Origin: NORP240 sp942492445
GTDB taxonomy: Bacteria > Pseudomonadota > Gammaproteobacteria > Pseudomonadales > Pseudohongiellaceae
Assembly (NCBI GenBank): GCA_942492445.1
Contig: CALOEW010000050.1
Span: 1 to 54,961 of the forward strand
DNA: 54,961 nt
Direction of reading: 5' to 3'
The position numbers and the translations under genes are program-made. The notes beneath the pieces are model-generated. The model was not told the DNA's origin. It was given only the letters and a program-made list of their open reading frames with translations, and did not search any database. Below are positions 9,274-18,753 of this stretch, in pieces; positions within the stretch are counted from its first letter, which is position 1; each line of letters begins with the position of its first letter.

Positions 9274-11370
9274 TTGATTAGCCGTGACCCAACCGACTCT
9301 CCGACTTCTGCGCGCATTCTACTGCCATTGATCTTTCTGTTGCACATACTGCCGGCTTTGGGTCAGTTGTCGGTTTACGAACGTCAAGGCGGCTCTCAAT
9401 TTGTTGCGCCGGAGCTCGAACTGGGCCGCGTGACGATAAGGTATCCAATCACGGACGCGGTTATGGACTGGTTGAGTGACCTTCCGTATCTGCTGAACGG
9501 AAAAGTGATATACATCCTGGATCAGGGAAGTGAAGGGGAGTATGACCCTATTTTGCACCTTGGTTTTTTTGAAACCGAGGAGTCGGCACTGGCATTGTGG
9601 GAGGAAATTTCGCTTCCGGATACGGACTGGCAAATTGGCCAGGTATCAAATTCATTGCATGACCTTGTGATGTCAGCGGTCAGGGGGGAAGTTGGAGAAA
9701 GGGTGCCCCCTCTGGTGTATTATCTGTCATCCGATAACAGTATCACTCAGCAGCTGTCCAGTGGAGAAATGCTGGAGACGGCACGCAGCTATTACGACAA
9801 CAGGCAATACAAACAGGCGGCATTGCATTATCACTTGCTTGCCAGCGTTGCTGACCAGGTTACAGCCGCGTGGGCGACAGAATTAATGGGGTTGAGTCTT
9901 GAACGTCTGGGCAATATCGAACTTGCTTTGAACGCCTATGGACTGGTGCTGGACAGATATCCTGAAGCTGCCGGATCTGATCGGGTGAGACAAAGAATGA
10001 TGGGGTTGCAGACACGGGCAGATGACCCCCAGTCCCCCTTGCGGCGCAGTGACTCCGGAGACAGGTCCAGCGACTGGCGCATACGCGGTGTTTTTGGACA
10101 GTACTACCGAAGTCTGTATCGCGAACTGAACGACCAGGGAAGTGAGGAGGTCATGTCATTATTAACCACAGACTTTGATTTCAGGGCGTCCCGCCAGTCT
10201 GCAGACTACCGGCTGGAAACTCGTGTGAACGGCTATTCACTGGTAGATCTGCTTGACAGCAGCGATTCTGACGTCAGAGTAAAGCGCGCGTACCTGGAGT
10301 ATGAGCATCATGACATTGGGCTGTCCCTGAGAATAGGACGCCAGCGGGATTTTGACAGTGGAGTTTTTACATCGTTTGATGGAGCAACGATCAGTTACAG
10401 ATTGCTTGATTCACTAAGCATTACCGTGAGTGGCGGTAAACCTGTCTATTTCGCAGATATCTATGATGCCTTCGATTACTCATTTTACGCAACCAGCCTC
10501 GCTTGGGATATCAACGAAGCCTGGCAGCTGATTTCCTATTACAACATTCAGGAAATTAACAGTATAACCGACCGGGAAGCTCTCGGATTGAGGTTGAAAT
10601 TCAACAACAAGAAATTCAATAGTGCGTTGCTGCTTGATTACGACATCGCTTTCTCAGAACTGAATAATGTCATGTGGAATGGCAACTATTTGGTGACCGA
10701 GAACACCACTCTCAGTGCAGTGTTTGGCCAACAGCATTCCCCATTCTTGACTGCATCCAATATTCTGATTGGCCAGGCTGACCTGAATCTCGATGTCTAT
10801 TTGCAATCCAGAGAGAATGTGGATTCATTACTCGATGACGCGCTTGCCAGAACTTCACTCAACCGGTATTACTCACTGACCGTCAACAGCAAATTGTCAG
10901 AGGGATTTCGCTTTATCGGCAATTACTATGATTCCACGTTGACGGATATCCCTTCGTCCAGTTTCCTGCTGGGCGATGAGGTTCAGGCCCAGTCCAATCT
11001 GGAGTTCAGTCAGCGATCACTAAGTGCACAGGTCATCAAGGACTCGCTATTCTTCGATGCTGAAAGCACGGCAATCGGCTGGCGACACAGCAGTGGCACC
11101 AGCAGCGAGTCCCATCAGTTGTTCGTCAACGAGCGGTTGCGCTTTGGTGCTGCGTGGACTATTACGCCCAGGGTTAGCTACTCCGTGATTGATTACTTGA
11201 GGAACAGCGACCGCCAGAGCCAGCTGCGTTACAGCGTGAGTAGCATTTTCCGACCAGGCAGGGCAGCAGAATTGAATCTTGAGATTGGCAATGAAGCGAT
11301 CGACCGGGATACTGGAGGTGTGACATTTAACAGCACATTTCTGTTTATTGGTTATCGATTGATTTTTTAA
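9274..11370 (+). CDS. Outer-membrane protein with SPOR-like, TPR and beta-barrel regions
   Basis: I do not recognise this as a named family. From a TTG at 9274 it gives about 698 residues: a signal peptide with the hydrophobic core ILLPLIFLLHILPALG, then a SPOR-like stretch around residues 70-120 (HLGFFETEESALALWEEI). A TPR-like helical part follows near 170-245 (YDNRQYKQAALHYHLLASVA, LERLGNIELALNAYGLVLDR). The remaining 430 or so residues alternate in the manner of beta-strands and end in Phe (FLFIGYRLIF), as outer-membrane barrels do. The true start may be a few codons away or lost at the join near 9260. It ends 10 bases before ccmF2, so the two are probably co-transcribed. A barrel that exports or anchors a heme protein is an inference only. 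Confidence 0.65.
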   Translation: MISRDPTDSPTSARILLPLIFLLHILPALGQLSVYERQGGSQFVAPELELGRVTIRYPITDAVMDWLSDLPYLLNGKVIYILDQGSEGEYDPILHLGFFETEESALALWEEISLPDTDWQIGQVSNSLHDLVMSAVRGEVGERVPPLVYYLSSDNSITQQLSSGEMLETARSYYDNRQYKQAALHYHLLASVADQVTAAWATELMGLSLERLGNIELALNAYGLVLDRYPEAAGSDRVRQRMMGLQTRADDPQSPLRRSDSGDRSSDWRIRGVFGQYYRSLYRELNDQGSEEVMSLLTTDFDFRASRQSADYRLETRVNGYSLVDLLDSSDSDVRVKRAYLEYEHHDIGLSLRIGRQRDFDSGVFTSFDGATISYRLLDSLSITVSGGKPVYFADIYDAFDYSFYATSLAWDINEAWQLISYYNIQEINSITDREALGLRLKFNNKKFNSALLLDYDIAFSELNNVMWNGNYLVTENTTLSAVFGQQHSPFLTASNILIGQADLNLDVYLQSRENVDSLLDDALARTSLNRYYSLTVNSKLSEGFRFIGNYYDSTLTDIPSSSFLLGDEVQAQSNLEFSQRSLSAQVIKDSLFFDAESTAIGWRHSSGTSSESHQLFVNERLRFGAAWTITPRVSYSVIDYLRNSDRQSQLRYSVSSIFRPGRAAELNLEIGNEAIDRDTGGVTFNSTFLFIGYRLIF

Positions 11371-11380
11371 AGGCGCGGTC

Positions 11381-13391
11381 ATGGTACCTGAATTTGGCCA
11401 TTTTTCACTCATTATGGCGTTCTGTCTCAGTCTCGTGCTGGGATCATTTCCAGTCGTGGGCGCCAGCCGCGGGAATTTATTGTGGATGAACATGGCCCGT
11501 CCTCTGGCAGCCGGAATATTTGTCTTCCTGACAGTCAGTCTGGTTGCTCTGGCTTATGCATTTGTTGATGACGATTTTTCGGTCAGGTTTGTTGCCCAGC
11601 ACTCCAATTCACTGTTGCCAGTTCGATACAAATTAACCGCAGTGTGGGGGGGACACGAAGGCTCTTTTCTACTGTGGACTTTCATGCTGTCGGGCTGGAT
11701 GCTGGGAGTGGGATTGTTTAGTCGAACTCTGCCTCAGGAGTTCGTGGCCAGAGTCTTGGGAGTGCTCGGGTGGCTTTGTGCAGCCTATATTCTTTTCATG
11801 CTTGCCACATCAAATCCTTTTGACCGGGTGGTTCCGCTGCCACCTGCGGACGGCGCAGACCTGAATCCGGCCCTGCAGGACTTCGGGTTTATCGTACACC
11901 CACCGGCCCTGTACATGGGCTACGTGGGATTTTCGGTAGTTTTTGCCTTTGCAGTTGCTGCGCTCTTGAGTGGTCGCCTCGACGTTGCCTGGGCACGTTG
12001 GTCGCGCCCCTGGGCTAATTTAGCCTGGGGAATTCTGACAATCGGTATAGCGCTTGGCAGCTGGTGGGCCTATTACGAACTTGGCTGGGGCGGCTGGTGG
12101 GCGTGGGATCCTGTAGAGAATCCTCCGCTAGTGACCTGGCTGTTTGGAACCGCATTGATTCATTCACTGGCGGTGACGGAAAAACGGGGTCTGTTCAAAT
12201 GCTGGACCTTGCTGCTTGCCATTCTTGCGTTTTCAGGGAGCCTGTTGGGCACCTTCATTACCCGTTCTGGTTTACTCACATCGGTGCATGCGTTTGCATC
12301 GGACCCGACGAGAGGTGTTTTCATTCTGGCAATAATTGGAGGGACCATCGGTGGTTCATTGGTCCTGTTCGGGTTTCGGGCGCATTTGTTCAAGACCCAG
12401 GCCGCATACTCGCTTTCATCTCGGGAAGCCATGCTGCTTGCCAACAATGCAATACTGATTGTCGCTAGCGCTTCGGTTCTGCTGGGTACTTTGTTTCCTA
12501 TGGTATACCAGGCATTGACCGGCAATCTTATTTCGATTGGCCCGCCGTACTTTAACCTTGTTTTTACTCCCCTGATGGGACTGTTGGCTCTGTTGCTGGC
12601 AGTCGGCTCGATTTGCCGCTGGAAAAAAACCTCCCCAGGCTATCTGGTCAGGCGACTTGGCAGTGTCGCAGCAGCCTCATTGGTGCTTGGATTCCTGCTT
12701 CCGCTGATAGTACTGATGAAAATTTCCGTGGCGGCGATCATCGCCGTGACTGTTGCCGCCTGGATAGTTCTGGCTATGGTTAAGGATATCTGGATCAAAA
12801 CCTCTGGCAAACCTTCCCGCATGAAGGCCCTGAAAACCCTGACACCTGGATACTGGGGAATGCAGACTGCTCATCTCGGGCTGGCCGTGATTATCCTTGG
12901 TACCGTACTGACCACGGTTTTCAGCAGGGAGTCCAGTGTCCTGCTGTTACCTGGGCAGACGACGACTCTGGGAAGTTATCCAGTTTATTTTTCATGGCAC
13001 AAATGTAGTCGAAGGACCAAATTTCATGGCCGATGAGGGCCTGCTGAAAGTCGTCAGAGGTGAGGACGCCGTAGCCGTATTGAAACCACAAAAGCGACTT
13101 TATACAGCAAGTAGAAATGTGTCGACGGAAATGGCTATCGACGCAGGCTTTTTCCGGGATCTGTTTGTTACCCTGGGGGAACACAGGGGAGCCGGTGCCT
13201 GGTCGATGTCGTTTTACATCAAACCCTTTGTTCGCTGGGTATGGCTGGGTACGTTGTTGATGGCTTTTGGCGGATTCATTGCGGCAACGGACAGACGTTA
13301 TCGCAAGGCCAGACACGCAAAGTCTGCCAGACTGTCCGTCGATCACATACCCGCAGCCGGTCAGTGGGTCGGGGGTGCTGATCGTCAATGA
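11381..13391 (+). CDS. Second cytochrome c heme lyase subunit CcmF, one frameshift
   Basis: CcmF takes heme from CcmE and joins it to apocytochrome c in the periplasm. This copy starts MVPEFGHFSLIMAFCLS and has many membrane spans. It has the WWD motif LGWGGWWAWDPVENPP with its flanking His residues (IVHPPALYMGYVGFSVVF upstream, ALIHSLAVTEKRG downstream) and a late His in TAHLGLAVIILG. It is closely similar along its length to the ccmF at 28624. The frame breaks in a T5 run near 12992 (VYF to HGTNVVEGPNF). The other frame continues ASRNVSTEMAIDAGFFRDLF and FYIKPFVRWVW to 13391. One T too many explains it, so error or a very recent mutation. NrfE-like heme lyases are CcmF paralogues of this sort. 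Confidence 0.88.
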
Positions 13392-13462
13392 ATTTCTGAT
13401 TGATTACGAATGATCTTCATCAATGTTATGGATAGTAACGAAGCTTAAAGGAAGGAAGCCTG

Positions 13463-14791
13463 ATGTTCTGGATCTCGACATTATTACTGCTGATTCCTGG
13501 ATTGGCTTTGATACTATGGCCGGTATTGCGTCAGTATCCGAATCAAGGCGTGGCCGAACAGCAGCGGGTCGAAACCAATCTTGCTTTTTACCGGGGACGG
13601 GCAGACGAAATCGCAGCGGAACTGAACAACGGTTTTCTGGAAAAATCGGATTACGACACTTTGATGGCAGAATTGCACCGCTCCCTTTTGCGGGATACGC
13701 GATCCGCTGCACCTATATCCCAAAATTATGGAACGGGAAATACTTTTTCTGACAGCGACGGTGACTATCATTCAGTTTCCGGTGGTGGTAAATGCAGGTT
13801 GACGTGGAAGGCATTCATTCTCAATCCAGCCAGATTGATCCCGCTTGGAGTGATTCTGATCATTCCTATGCTGGCCTATGGAATTTACGGGAAACAGGGA
13901 TATTACGAAGATATACAATTGTCGGGGTTGTTCAGGCAGGCTATTCATCCCAGCGGAGACCCCAGGGAGACTTCTGCATTGATCATGGAGCTGAAGTCTG
14001 CCGTGTATCAGTATCCTGATAATCAGTGGGCATGGTATTTTCTTGGTCGCAGTTATTCAAGGTTGGGTATGTATCGTCTGGCCGGTGAAGCATACCAGAC
14101 AGCTTTGTTGCACCTGGAGGACGAAGCAAATCGGGTGATGGCCATGAGTCAAATCGTGCTGGCTGAATTTCTTGGTGCCGATCGTCATCTGACTCCAGCG
14201 GCCCGGGATATGTCCGAACAGATATTGGCGATCAATCCCGATGAATTGACGGTGTTGAGGATACTCGCGACAGAAGCCAGGGAGCGGGGGGAATTGAGTA
14301 CCGCAATCGAGTACTGGCGACGTCTGGTACGTGCGAATCCCTTGTCTGCGTCGGCGAAGGTATACCGGTCGAATATCGTCGCGGCGGAAAACATAATCAG
14401 AAGCAGGGGCCTGCCGGCGTTAGACCCATCGGCTACAACGCTGAAGACGCCTGAGATTCGTGTGAGTGTCGCTCTTGCACCCGGGTTGGAGCTTCCACCG
14501 GATCTAACCGTGTTTGTCGCCGCCAGAGACGCATTGAAGGATGGAATGCCACCGCTGGCGGTCGCCCGACTTCGTGCCGGAGACCTGCCAGCCACCGTTG
14601 TGCTCGACAAGGCTTCCGCTGTGGGGCCTTTCAATCTTGAATCGAGCGAGTCGGTAACCGTTTCGGCGCTGGTATCGAGACGGGGGGTGGCCAATCCCCA
14701 ATCGGGAGACTATCGCGTGGTATCCAGTCCCTTGAACCCGAGCGTTGAGCAGGCCAGGGCAAGTCTGGTTATTGCCGAGCAGATCCGGTGA
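13463..14791 (+). CDS. Second CcmI-like TPR protein
   Basis: CcmI chaperones apocytochrome c to the CcmF/H lyase. The 442-residue frame has an N-terminal membrane helix (MFWISTLLLLIPGLALILWP), a cytoplasmic coiled part (LAFYRGRADEIAAELNNGFL), a second membrane helix near residue 125 (IPLGVILIIPMLAYGIYG), TPR units (WAWYFLGRSYSRLGMYRLAG) and a C-terminal beta-rich domain ending SLVIAEQIR. It parallels the ccmI at 31679 in every part. A good ribosome site (AAGGAAG) precedes ATG 13463. It lies 71 bases after ccmF2, and no ccmH, ccmG or other ccm gene accompanies the pair. Its stop nearly touches nth on the other strand. Confidence 0.88.
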   Translation: MFWISTLLLLIPGLALILWPVLRQYPNQGVAEQQRVETNLAFYRGRADEIAAELNNGFLEKSDYDTLMAELHRSLLRDTRSAAPISQNYGTGNTFSDSDGDYHSVSGGGKCRLTWKAFILNPARLIPLGVILIIPMLAYGIYGKQGYYEDIQLSGLFRQAIHPSGDPRETSALIMELKSAVYQYPDNQWAWYFLGRSYSRLGMYRLAGEAYQTALLHLEDEANRVMAMSQIVLAEFLGADRHLTPAARDMSEQILAINPDELTVLRILATEARERGELSTAIEYWRRLVRANPLSASAKVYRSNIVAAENIIRSRGLPALDPSATTLKTPEIRVSVALAPGLELPPDLTVFVAARDALKDGMPPLAVARLRAGDLPATVVLDKASAVGPFNLESSESVTVSALVSRRGVANPQSGDYRVVSSPLNPSVEQARASLVIAEQIR

Positions 14792-14811
14792 TTGTGAATG
14801 GTTCCTTAAAA

Positions 14812-15453
14812 TTACGCCTTGGTAGTAGTTTTGTAACGGTATTCACAAAGGTCGCCAATGAGACAGACTTGGCAGTGTGGATTACGGGCTGTACAGACAT
14901 AGCGCCCATGCAGAATCAACCAGTGATGGGCATCCAGCAGGAACTCCTCAGGGACCACACGCATCAGGCGTTTCTCCACTTCCAGGACTGTCTTGCCGGG
15001 CGCGATTCCGGTGCGGTTGGAAACCCTGAAAATGTGGGTGTCCACGGCTATCGTGGCCTCCCTGAAAGCAGTGTTCAGGATCACATTCGCAGTCTTGCGC
15101 CCGACACCAGGCAATGCCTCCAGCGCTTTTCTGGTTCTCGGAACCCGGGAGTCGTGGTGCTCCACCAGGGCTCTGCAGGTCTTGATTACATTGGCAGCCT
15201 TGGTGTTGAACAGACCGATTCGCTTTATGTGCTCCCTGACCCCCTCTTCACCAAGACTTAGCATCAATTCTGGTGAGTTGGCTGCTTTGAACAGTGACTC
15301 AGTGGCTTTATTGACGCTAACGTCGGTTGCCTGCGCTGACAGGATTACGGCGATTAACAGTTCGAAATTCGAACTGTAATTCAGTTCCGTCGTGGGTGAA
15401 GGATTTGCATTCCGCAACCTGTGGAATATTTCAATTCGCTTTTCCCTGTTCAT
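14812..15453 (-). CDS. nth: Endonuclease III, DNA glycosylase/AP lyase
   Basis: Nth removes oxidised pyrimidines in base excision repair. The 213-residue protein has the helix-hairpin-helix LPGVGRKTANVILN with the catalytic Lys, and the catalytic Asp in IAVDTHIFRVSNR. It ends with the [4Fe-4S] ligand set CTARNPHCQVCLIGDLC (C-x6-C-x2-C-x5-C). Its ATG overlaps the rnfD stop by four bases, so it is the last gene of the rnf operon. In many gammaproteobacteria nth also follows rnf, but after rnfG and rnfE. Confidence 0.96.
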   Translation of the reverse strand: MNREKRIEIFHRLRNANPSPTTELNYSSNFELLIAVILSAQATDVSVNKATESLFKAANSPELMLSLGEEGVREHIKRIGLFNTKAANVIKTCRALVEHHDSRVPRTRKALEALPGVGRKTANVILNTAFREATIAVDTHIFRVSNRTGIAPGKTVLEVEKRLMRVVPEEFLLDAHHWLILHGRYVCTARNPHCQVCLIGDLCEYRYKTTTKA

Positions 15454-16541
15454 GGGTTACGGGTAGCCCTGTGTCCGTAAATGACCGGTAGTATTGTCCT
15501 GTCGATCAACGGTGCCAGCAGATTGCCTGTCAATACCGCGAACGGGACTGGATCCAGCTGGATCTCCCAGGCCCGGGAAAGGGTCAGGGTGGCTCCTACA
15601 ACCATGCCATAAAGAATTTTGCCCCATGGCGTCGATGGCGAGCTGGCTGGATCGGTGGCGATAAAGAATGCAGCAACCAGGGTGGTCGTGCCGGCTAGTT
15701 GCAGGTAAGTGGATTCAGCCCGGCCGAGAGTACCGGATTGATCAATTGTCAGTGAAAGCACAATTACTGTTATCAGCATAAAGACAGGAATGCGCCAGTT
15801 GATGACCCTTCTGAAAATCAGAACCATGCCACCGGCCAGGTAGCCCAGGCTGATCAATTCGCGACCGGCGCCGTTGCCTGGGTGCAGCAGTTGCAGCCAG
15901 TTTTCGCCAGAGTTCAGCAGGGCAAAGACCGGGCTGCCGGCTGCCGCTACTTGCTCTTGAAGTGAGGTGACAACAACCGGCCCGGCGGTTTGGAAAGATC
16001 CAGTTGCCGTGCCCAGCAGTAGATTAACGCTGGCACCAATGCCGCCAGGACTCAGGAAATCAAATACACCGGCATCGGCAACATCCAGAGGGACCTGCCA
16101 GGTGGTCACTGTCGGGGAGAACACCAGCAACAGGAACGCATAGCCGCACATGGCAGGATTGAATGGATTCTGACCCAATCCACCATAAGCGTGTTTGGCA
16201 ACGACTATGGCGACAAAAATGGCACAGACCAGCGACCACCAGACCGTTGCGGGCGGCAGGACTATTCCCAGCAGCACTGCGGTGACCAGAGCGCTTTTAT
16301 CGGCCAGGGCGGGCTTAACCGGATGGTTGCGCAAGCGGACGACTGTGGCTTCAAAGGCCACCGCAGCGATACTCGCAACGAGAATATTGAGCAGGGTGCC
16401 GATTCCGTAGAACCAGGTCGATAAGGCCACTCCGGGCAGGCAGCAGAGGATAACCAGCAGCATAAGGTCGCGGGTGCTGACTGGCGTGAACTGCTGGGGA
16501 GGGCAGTGACTTCTGAAGTCGCTGGATTGCCGGGTTGTCAT
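15450..16541 (-). CDS. rnfD: Rnf electron transport complex subunit D, degenerate flavin motif
   Basis: RnfD is a membrane subunit that normally carries FMN bound covalently to a Thr. The 363 residues contain the signature AYGGLGQNPFNPAMCGYAFL and the C-terminal FFIATDPASSPSTPWGK and NLLAPLIDR. Family members have a D-x-x-S-x-A-T motif (DGISQATP in E. coli RsxD). Here the aligned part reads NLLLGTATGSFQT, which keeps A-T but loses the Asp and Ser. Its start overlaps the rnfC stop and its stop overlaps the nth start, each by four bases. No rnfG follows. Confidence 0.9.
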   Translation of the reverse strand: MTTRQSSDFRSHCPPQQFTPVSTRDLMLLVILCCLPGVALSTWFYGIGTLLNILVASIAAVAFEATVVRLRNHPVKPALADKSALVTAVLLGIVLPPATVWWSLVCAIFVAIVVAKHAYGGLGQNPFNPAMCGYAFLLLVFSPTVTTWQVPLDVADAGVFDFLSPGGIGASVNLLLGTATGSFQTAGPVVVTSLQEQVAAAGSPVFALLNSGENWLQLLHPGNGAGRELISLGYLAGGMVLIFRRVINWRIPVFMLITVIVLSLTIDQSGTLGRAESTYLQLAGTTTLVAAFFIATDPASSPSTPWGKILYGMVVGATLTLSRAWEIQLDPVPFAVLTGNLLAPLIDRTILPVIYGHRATRNP

Positions 16542-18154
16542 GTCCCGTCCTCGTCATTGTCCCGCCGGGAACTTGAATGGGGCGGCTTTGCTTTCAATTT
16601 ACGCTGCCGAACCCTCGTCACCGCGTCGGCGATTTCGCGCCTGGCCCGCTCCCTGGAAAATGTCTGTAATCCCGAGTCGCTGAACTCCGGGTTTTCAGGG
16701 CGGGCAACAGAACGCCGTCTTGAGCCGCGCCGCATTGCCGCGTCCCTGGCCAGCCGCGCTTTGCGATTTTCGAATCTTTGCCGGCGGTACGCACTCAAGC
16801 GCCGTTGACTGGTTTCCTGTTGCAGTTGATTCTTCCCGGCCCGAAAATAGCGTACCAGGGGTATACGGGCCGGGCAGACATAGGCACAGGCCCCGCATTC
16901 GATGCAGTCGGCCAGCCCAAGGTCGGCAGCCATTTCCTGCCGGTTTGCATTGACGGAGTGGTACAGCAATTGTGGCATCAACCCTGCCGGACAGGCTGGA
17001 ACACAGAAGTCGCAGCGAATGCACGGTCCGGCAACTGGTGGCGGAGGCAATTCTTCGACACTGGCCGCAATCAGGCAATTGGTGGTACTGACCACCGGTA
17101 CGTCGGTACTGCTCAGAGTGAAACCGGTCAACGCCCCCCCCATCACCAGCCTGTCGAGGCGCTGATAGTCGACGCCGCATAATTCAAGCAGAAAGCCAAC
17201 CGGTGCACCCAGCAGAACGCGAAAATTCTTCGGGGTTTTCAGGGTATCGCCGCTGACAGTGGTGATGCGGTATACCTGTGGCCGCCCCAACAGGATGGCG
17301 TCATGTGATGCCAGCGCGGTGCCGGCATCGACCAGGGCAATGCCTACGTCGCCGGCGAACCCCCCTCTCGGTATCTGTCGCCCGGTCAATGCCTCGACCA
17401 ACCGGGTTTCTCTGCCCAGAGGAAAGCCTGGCTTCAGCAGCGCCAGTTCAACTCCGGTGCCCGGGAGTGCCGCCCTCAGGGAGTGAATGGCATCGGACCT
17501 GTTATCCTCGATGGCAAGCAGGCAGTGTGATGCCCCGGTGGCAGCTCCCAGAATCCGGGCTCCGAGCAGTACTTCGGTGGCATGAGAGCGGAGCAGGGCA
17601 TGATTGGCGGTGACAAACGGCTCCGATTCCACGGCGTTGATTATCAGCAAATCGGGGCGCCTGCTGTCGCTGCGTGTAGAACTGCTGTCGAGACCCATTG
17701 CGCCACTGATCTCCGTGATTCCGGCCTGCCGGAGCCGGGTGACAATCTCGGTTGCCGCGAGTGACTGCCAATTGCAATCCCCGTGCAGCGAAAGCCATCG
17801 ATCTTCCCTGTCTGCAGCGAGAGTCACCATGGGCTGCGATGTGCCGGTGGGATTGGCACCAGGATGCGGACCGATGCTCAGGACACGGCCAGAGGTGGAA
17901 GCGTGGACGGCCATGTAGTTCCTGTTGTTACCCTCCGCCAGCAACTGCCCTTTGAGAACCTCGTCACCGGGGTTTACCAATGGACGCGCTGAATCCCCGG
18001 CACTGTTTTCCAGGGGGAAATACAGTCGTTCCGGTACCGGCATGTCCATCAATACCGACCGCAGGCTCTGCTGTTTGTGATCAGGCGGATTGATATCGCC
18101 CGGCATGCCGTTTCGGCGTGCAAGGCTGGCCAAACTGGTCCAGAGCGGTTTCAC
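16538..18154 (-). CDS. rnfC: Rnf electron transport complex subunit C
   Basis: RnfC is the peripheral NADH/flavin and iron-sulfur subunit. The 538 residues have the barrel-like N-terminal domain (VNPGDEVLKGQLLAEGN) and the central Rossmann-like part (LLIINAVESEPFVTANHALL). There are two [4Fe-4S] motifs, CIRCDFCVPACPAGLMPQ and CIECGACAYVCPARIPLV, each C-x2-C-x2-C-x3-CP. A basic, coiled C-terminal tail of about 90 residues follows (RFENRKARLARDAAMRRGSR). The start overlaps the rnfB stop (ATGA), implying translational coupling. Confidence 0.95.
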   Translation of the reverse strand: MKPLWTSLASLARRNGMPGDINPPDHKQQSLRSVLMDMPVPERLYFPLENSAGDSARPLVNPGDEVLKGQLLAEGNNRNYMAVHASTSGRVLSIGPHPGANPTGTSQPMVTLAADREDRWLSLHGDCNWQSLAATEIVTRLRQAGITEISGAMGLDSSSTRSDSRRPDLLIINAVESEPFVTANHALLRSHATEVLLGARILGAATGASHCLLAIEDNRSDAIHSLRAALPGTGVELALLKPGFPLGRETRLVEALTGRQIPRGGFAGDVGIALVDAGTALASHDAILLGRPQVYRITTVSGDTLKTPKNFRVLLGAPVGFLLELCGVDYQRLDRLVMGGALTGFTLSSTDVPVVSTTNCLIAASVEELPPPPVAGPCIRCDFCVPACPAGLMPQLLYHSVNANRQEMAADLGLADCIECGACAYVCPARIPLVRYFRAGKNQLQQETSQRRLSAYRRQRFENRKARLARDAAMRRGSRRRSVARPENPEFSDSGLQTFSRERARREIADAVTRVRQRKLKAKPPHSSSRRDNDEDGT

Positions 18155-18750
18155 TCTGCCGGTCTCCGCGTCAGTTCGCGGGCAGCGGTGTTATCCCGTG
18201 CCTGAGCCCAGCGTGGCGGTTCCTGGTCAGGGGCCGGGAGCATGTCGATGCAGTCGACCGGGCAGGGTTCCACGCAAAGATCGCAGCCGGTGCACTCTCC
18301 GGAAATGACGGTGTGCATCAACTTCGGTGCCCCCAGTATCGCGTCAACCGGACAGGCCTGAATGCACTTGGTACAGCCAATACATTCGTTCTCCCGGATA
18401 AACGCAATTCGGGGGGGCTGCGGCCTGCCATGTGAAGGATCCAGTTCGACCACCGGTTGCTGCAGCAGCCGTGCCAGCAGCCTGATGGTCCGCATGCCGC
18501 CGGGCGGGCATTTGTTGATGGCATCACCATCTGCAATCGCCCGGGCATAGGGCGCACAGCCACTGTAACCACATTGACCGCACTGGGTTTGCGGCAACAA
18601 CAGGTTGATCTGATCCGTTGGGTTCTGCCGCTGGCGGCGGGACTCCCTGATGAGAAACCGGATCTGACGTATGAGGAAGAATGCGCAGGCCGGCACTGCA
18701 AGCATCAACATCGACATTGCAGGCCAGGGGGAATAGTCCGGCGCTTCCAT
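18151..18750 (-). CDS. rnfB: Rnf electron transport complex subunit B
   Basis: RnfB is the ferredoxin-like subunit. The 199 residues begin with a membrane anchor (MSMLMLAVPACAFFLI), then an Fe-S motif, CGQCGYSGCAPYARAIADGD, completed by NKCPPGG. Two ferredoxin motifs follow: CIGCTKCIQACPVDAI and CTGCDLCVEPCPVDCID. The spacing to rnfA is 3 bases and the overlap with rnfC is 4 bases. Confidence 0.95.
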   Translation of the reverse strand: MEAPDYSPWPAMSMLMLAVPACAFFLIRQIRFLIRESRRQRQNPTDQINLLLPQTQCGQCGYSGCAPYARAIADGDAINKCPPGGMRTIRLLARLLQQPVVELDPSHGRPQPPRIAFIRENECIGCTKCIQACPVDAILGAPKLMHTVISGECTGCDLCVEPCPVDCIDMLPAPDQEPPRWAQARDNTAARELTRRPAE

Positions 18751-18753
18751 GGC

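Noticed and set aside
11381..14791. A complete second ccm or nrf operon
   Set aside because: Only ccmF- and ccmI-like genes are present. No ccmH/nrfF, ccmG or cytochrome gene is found before the nth stop.
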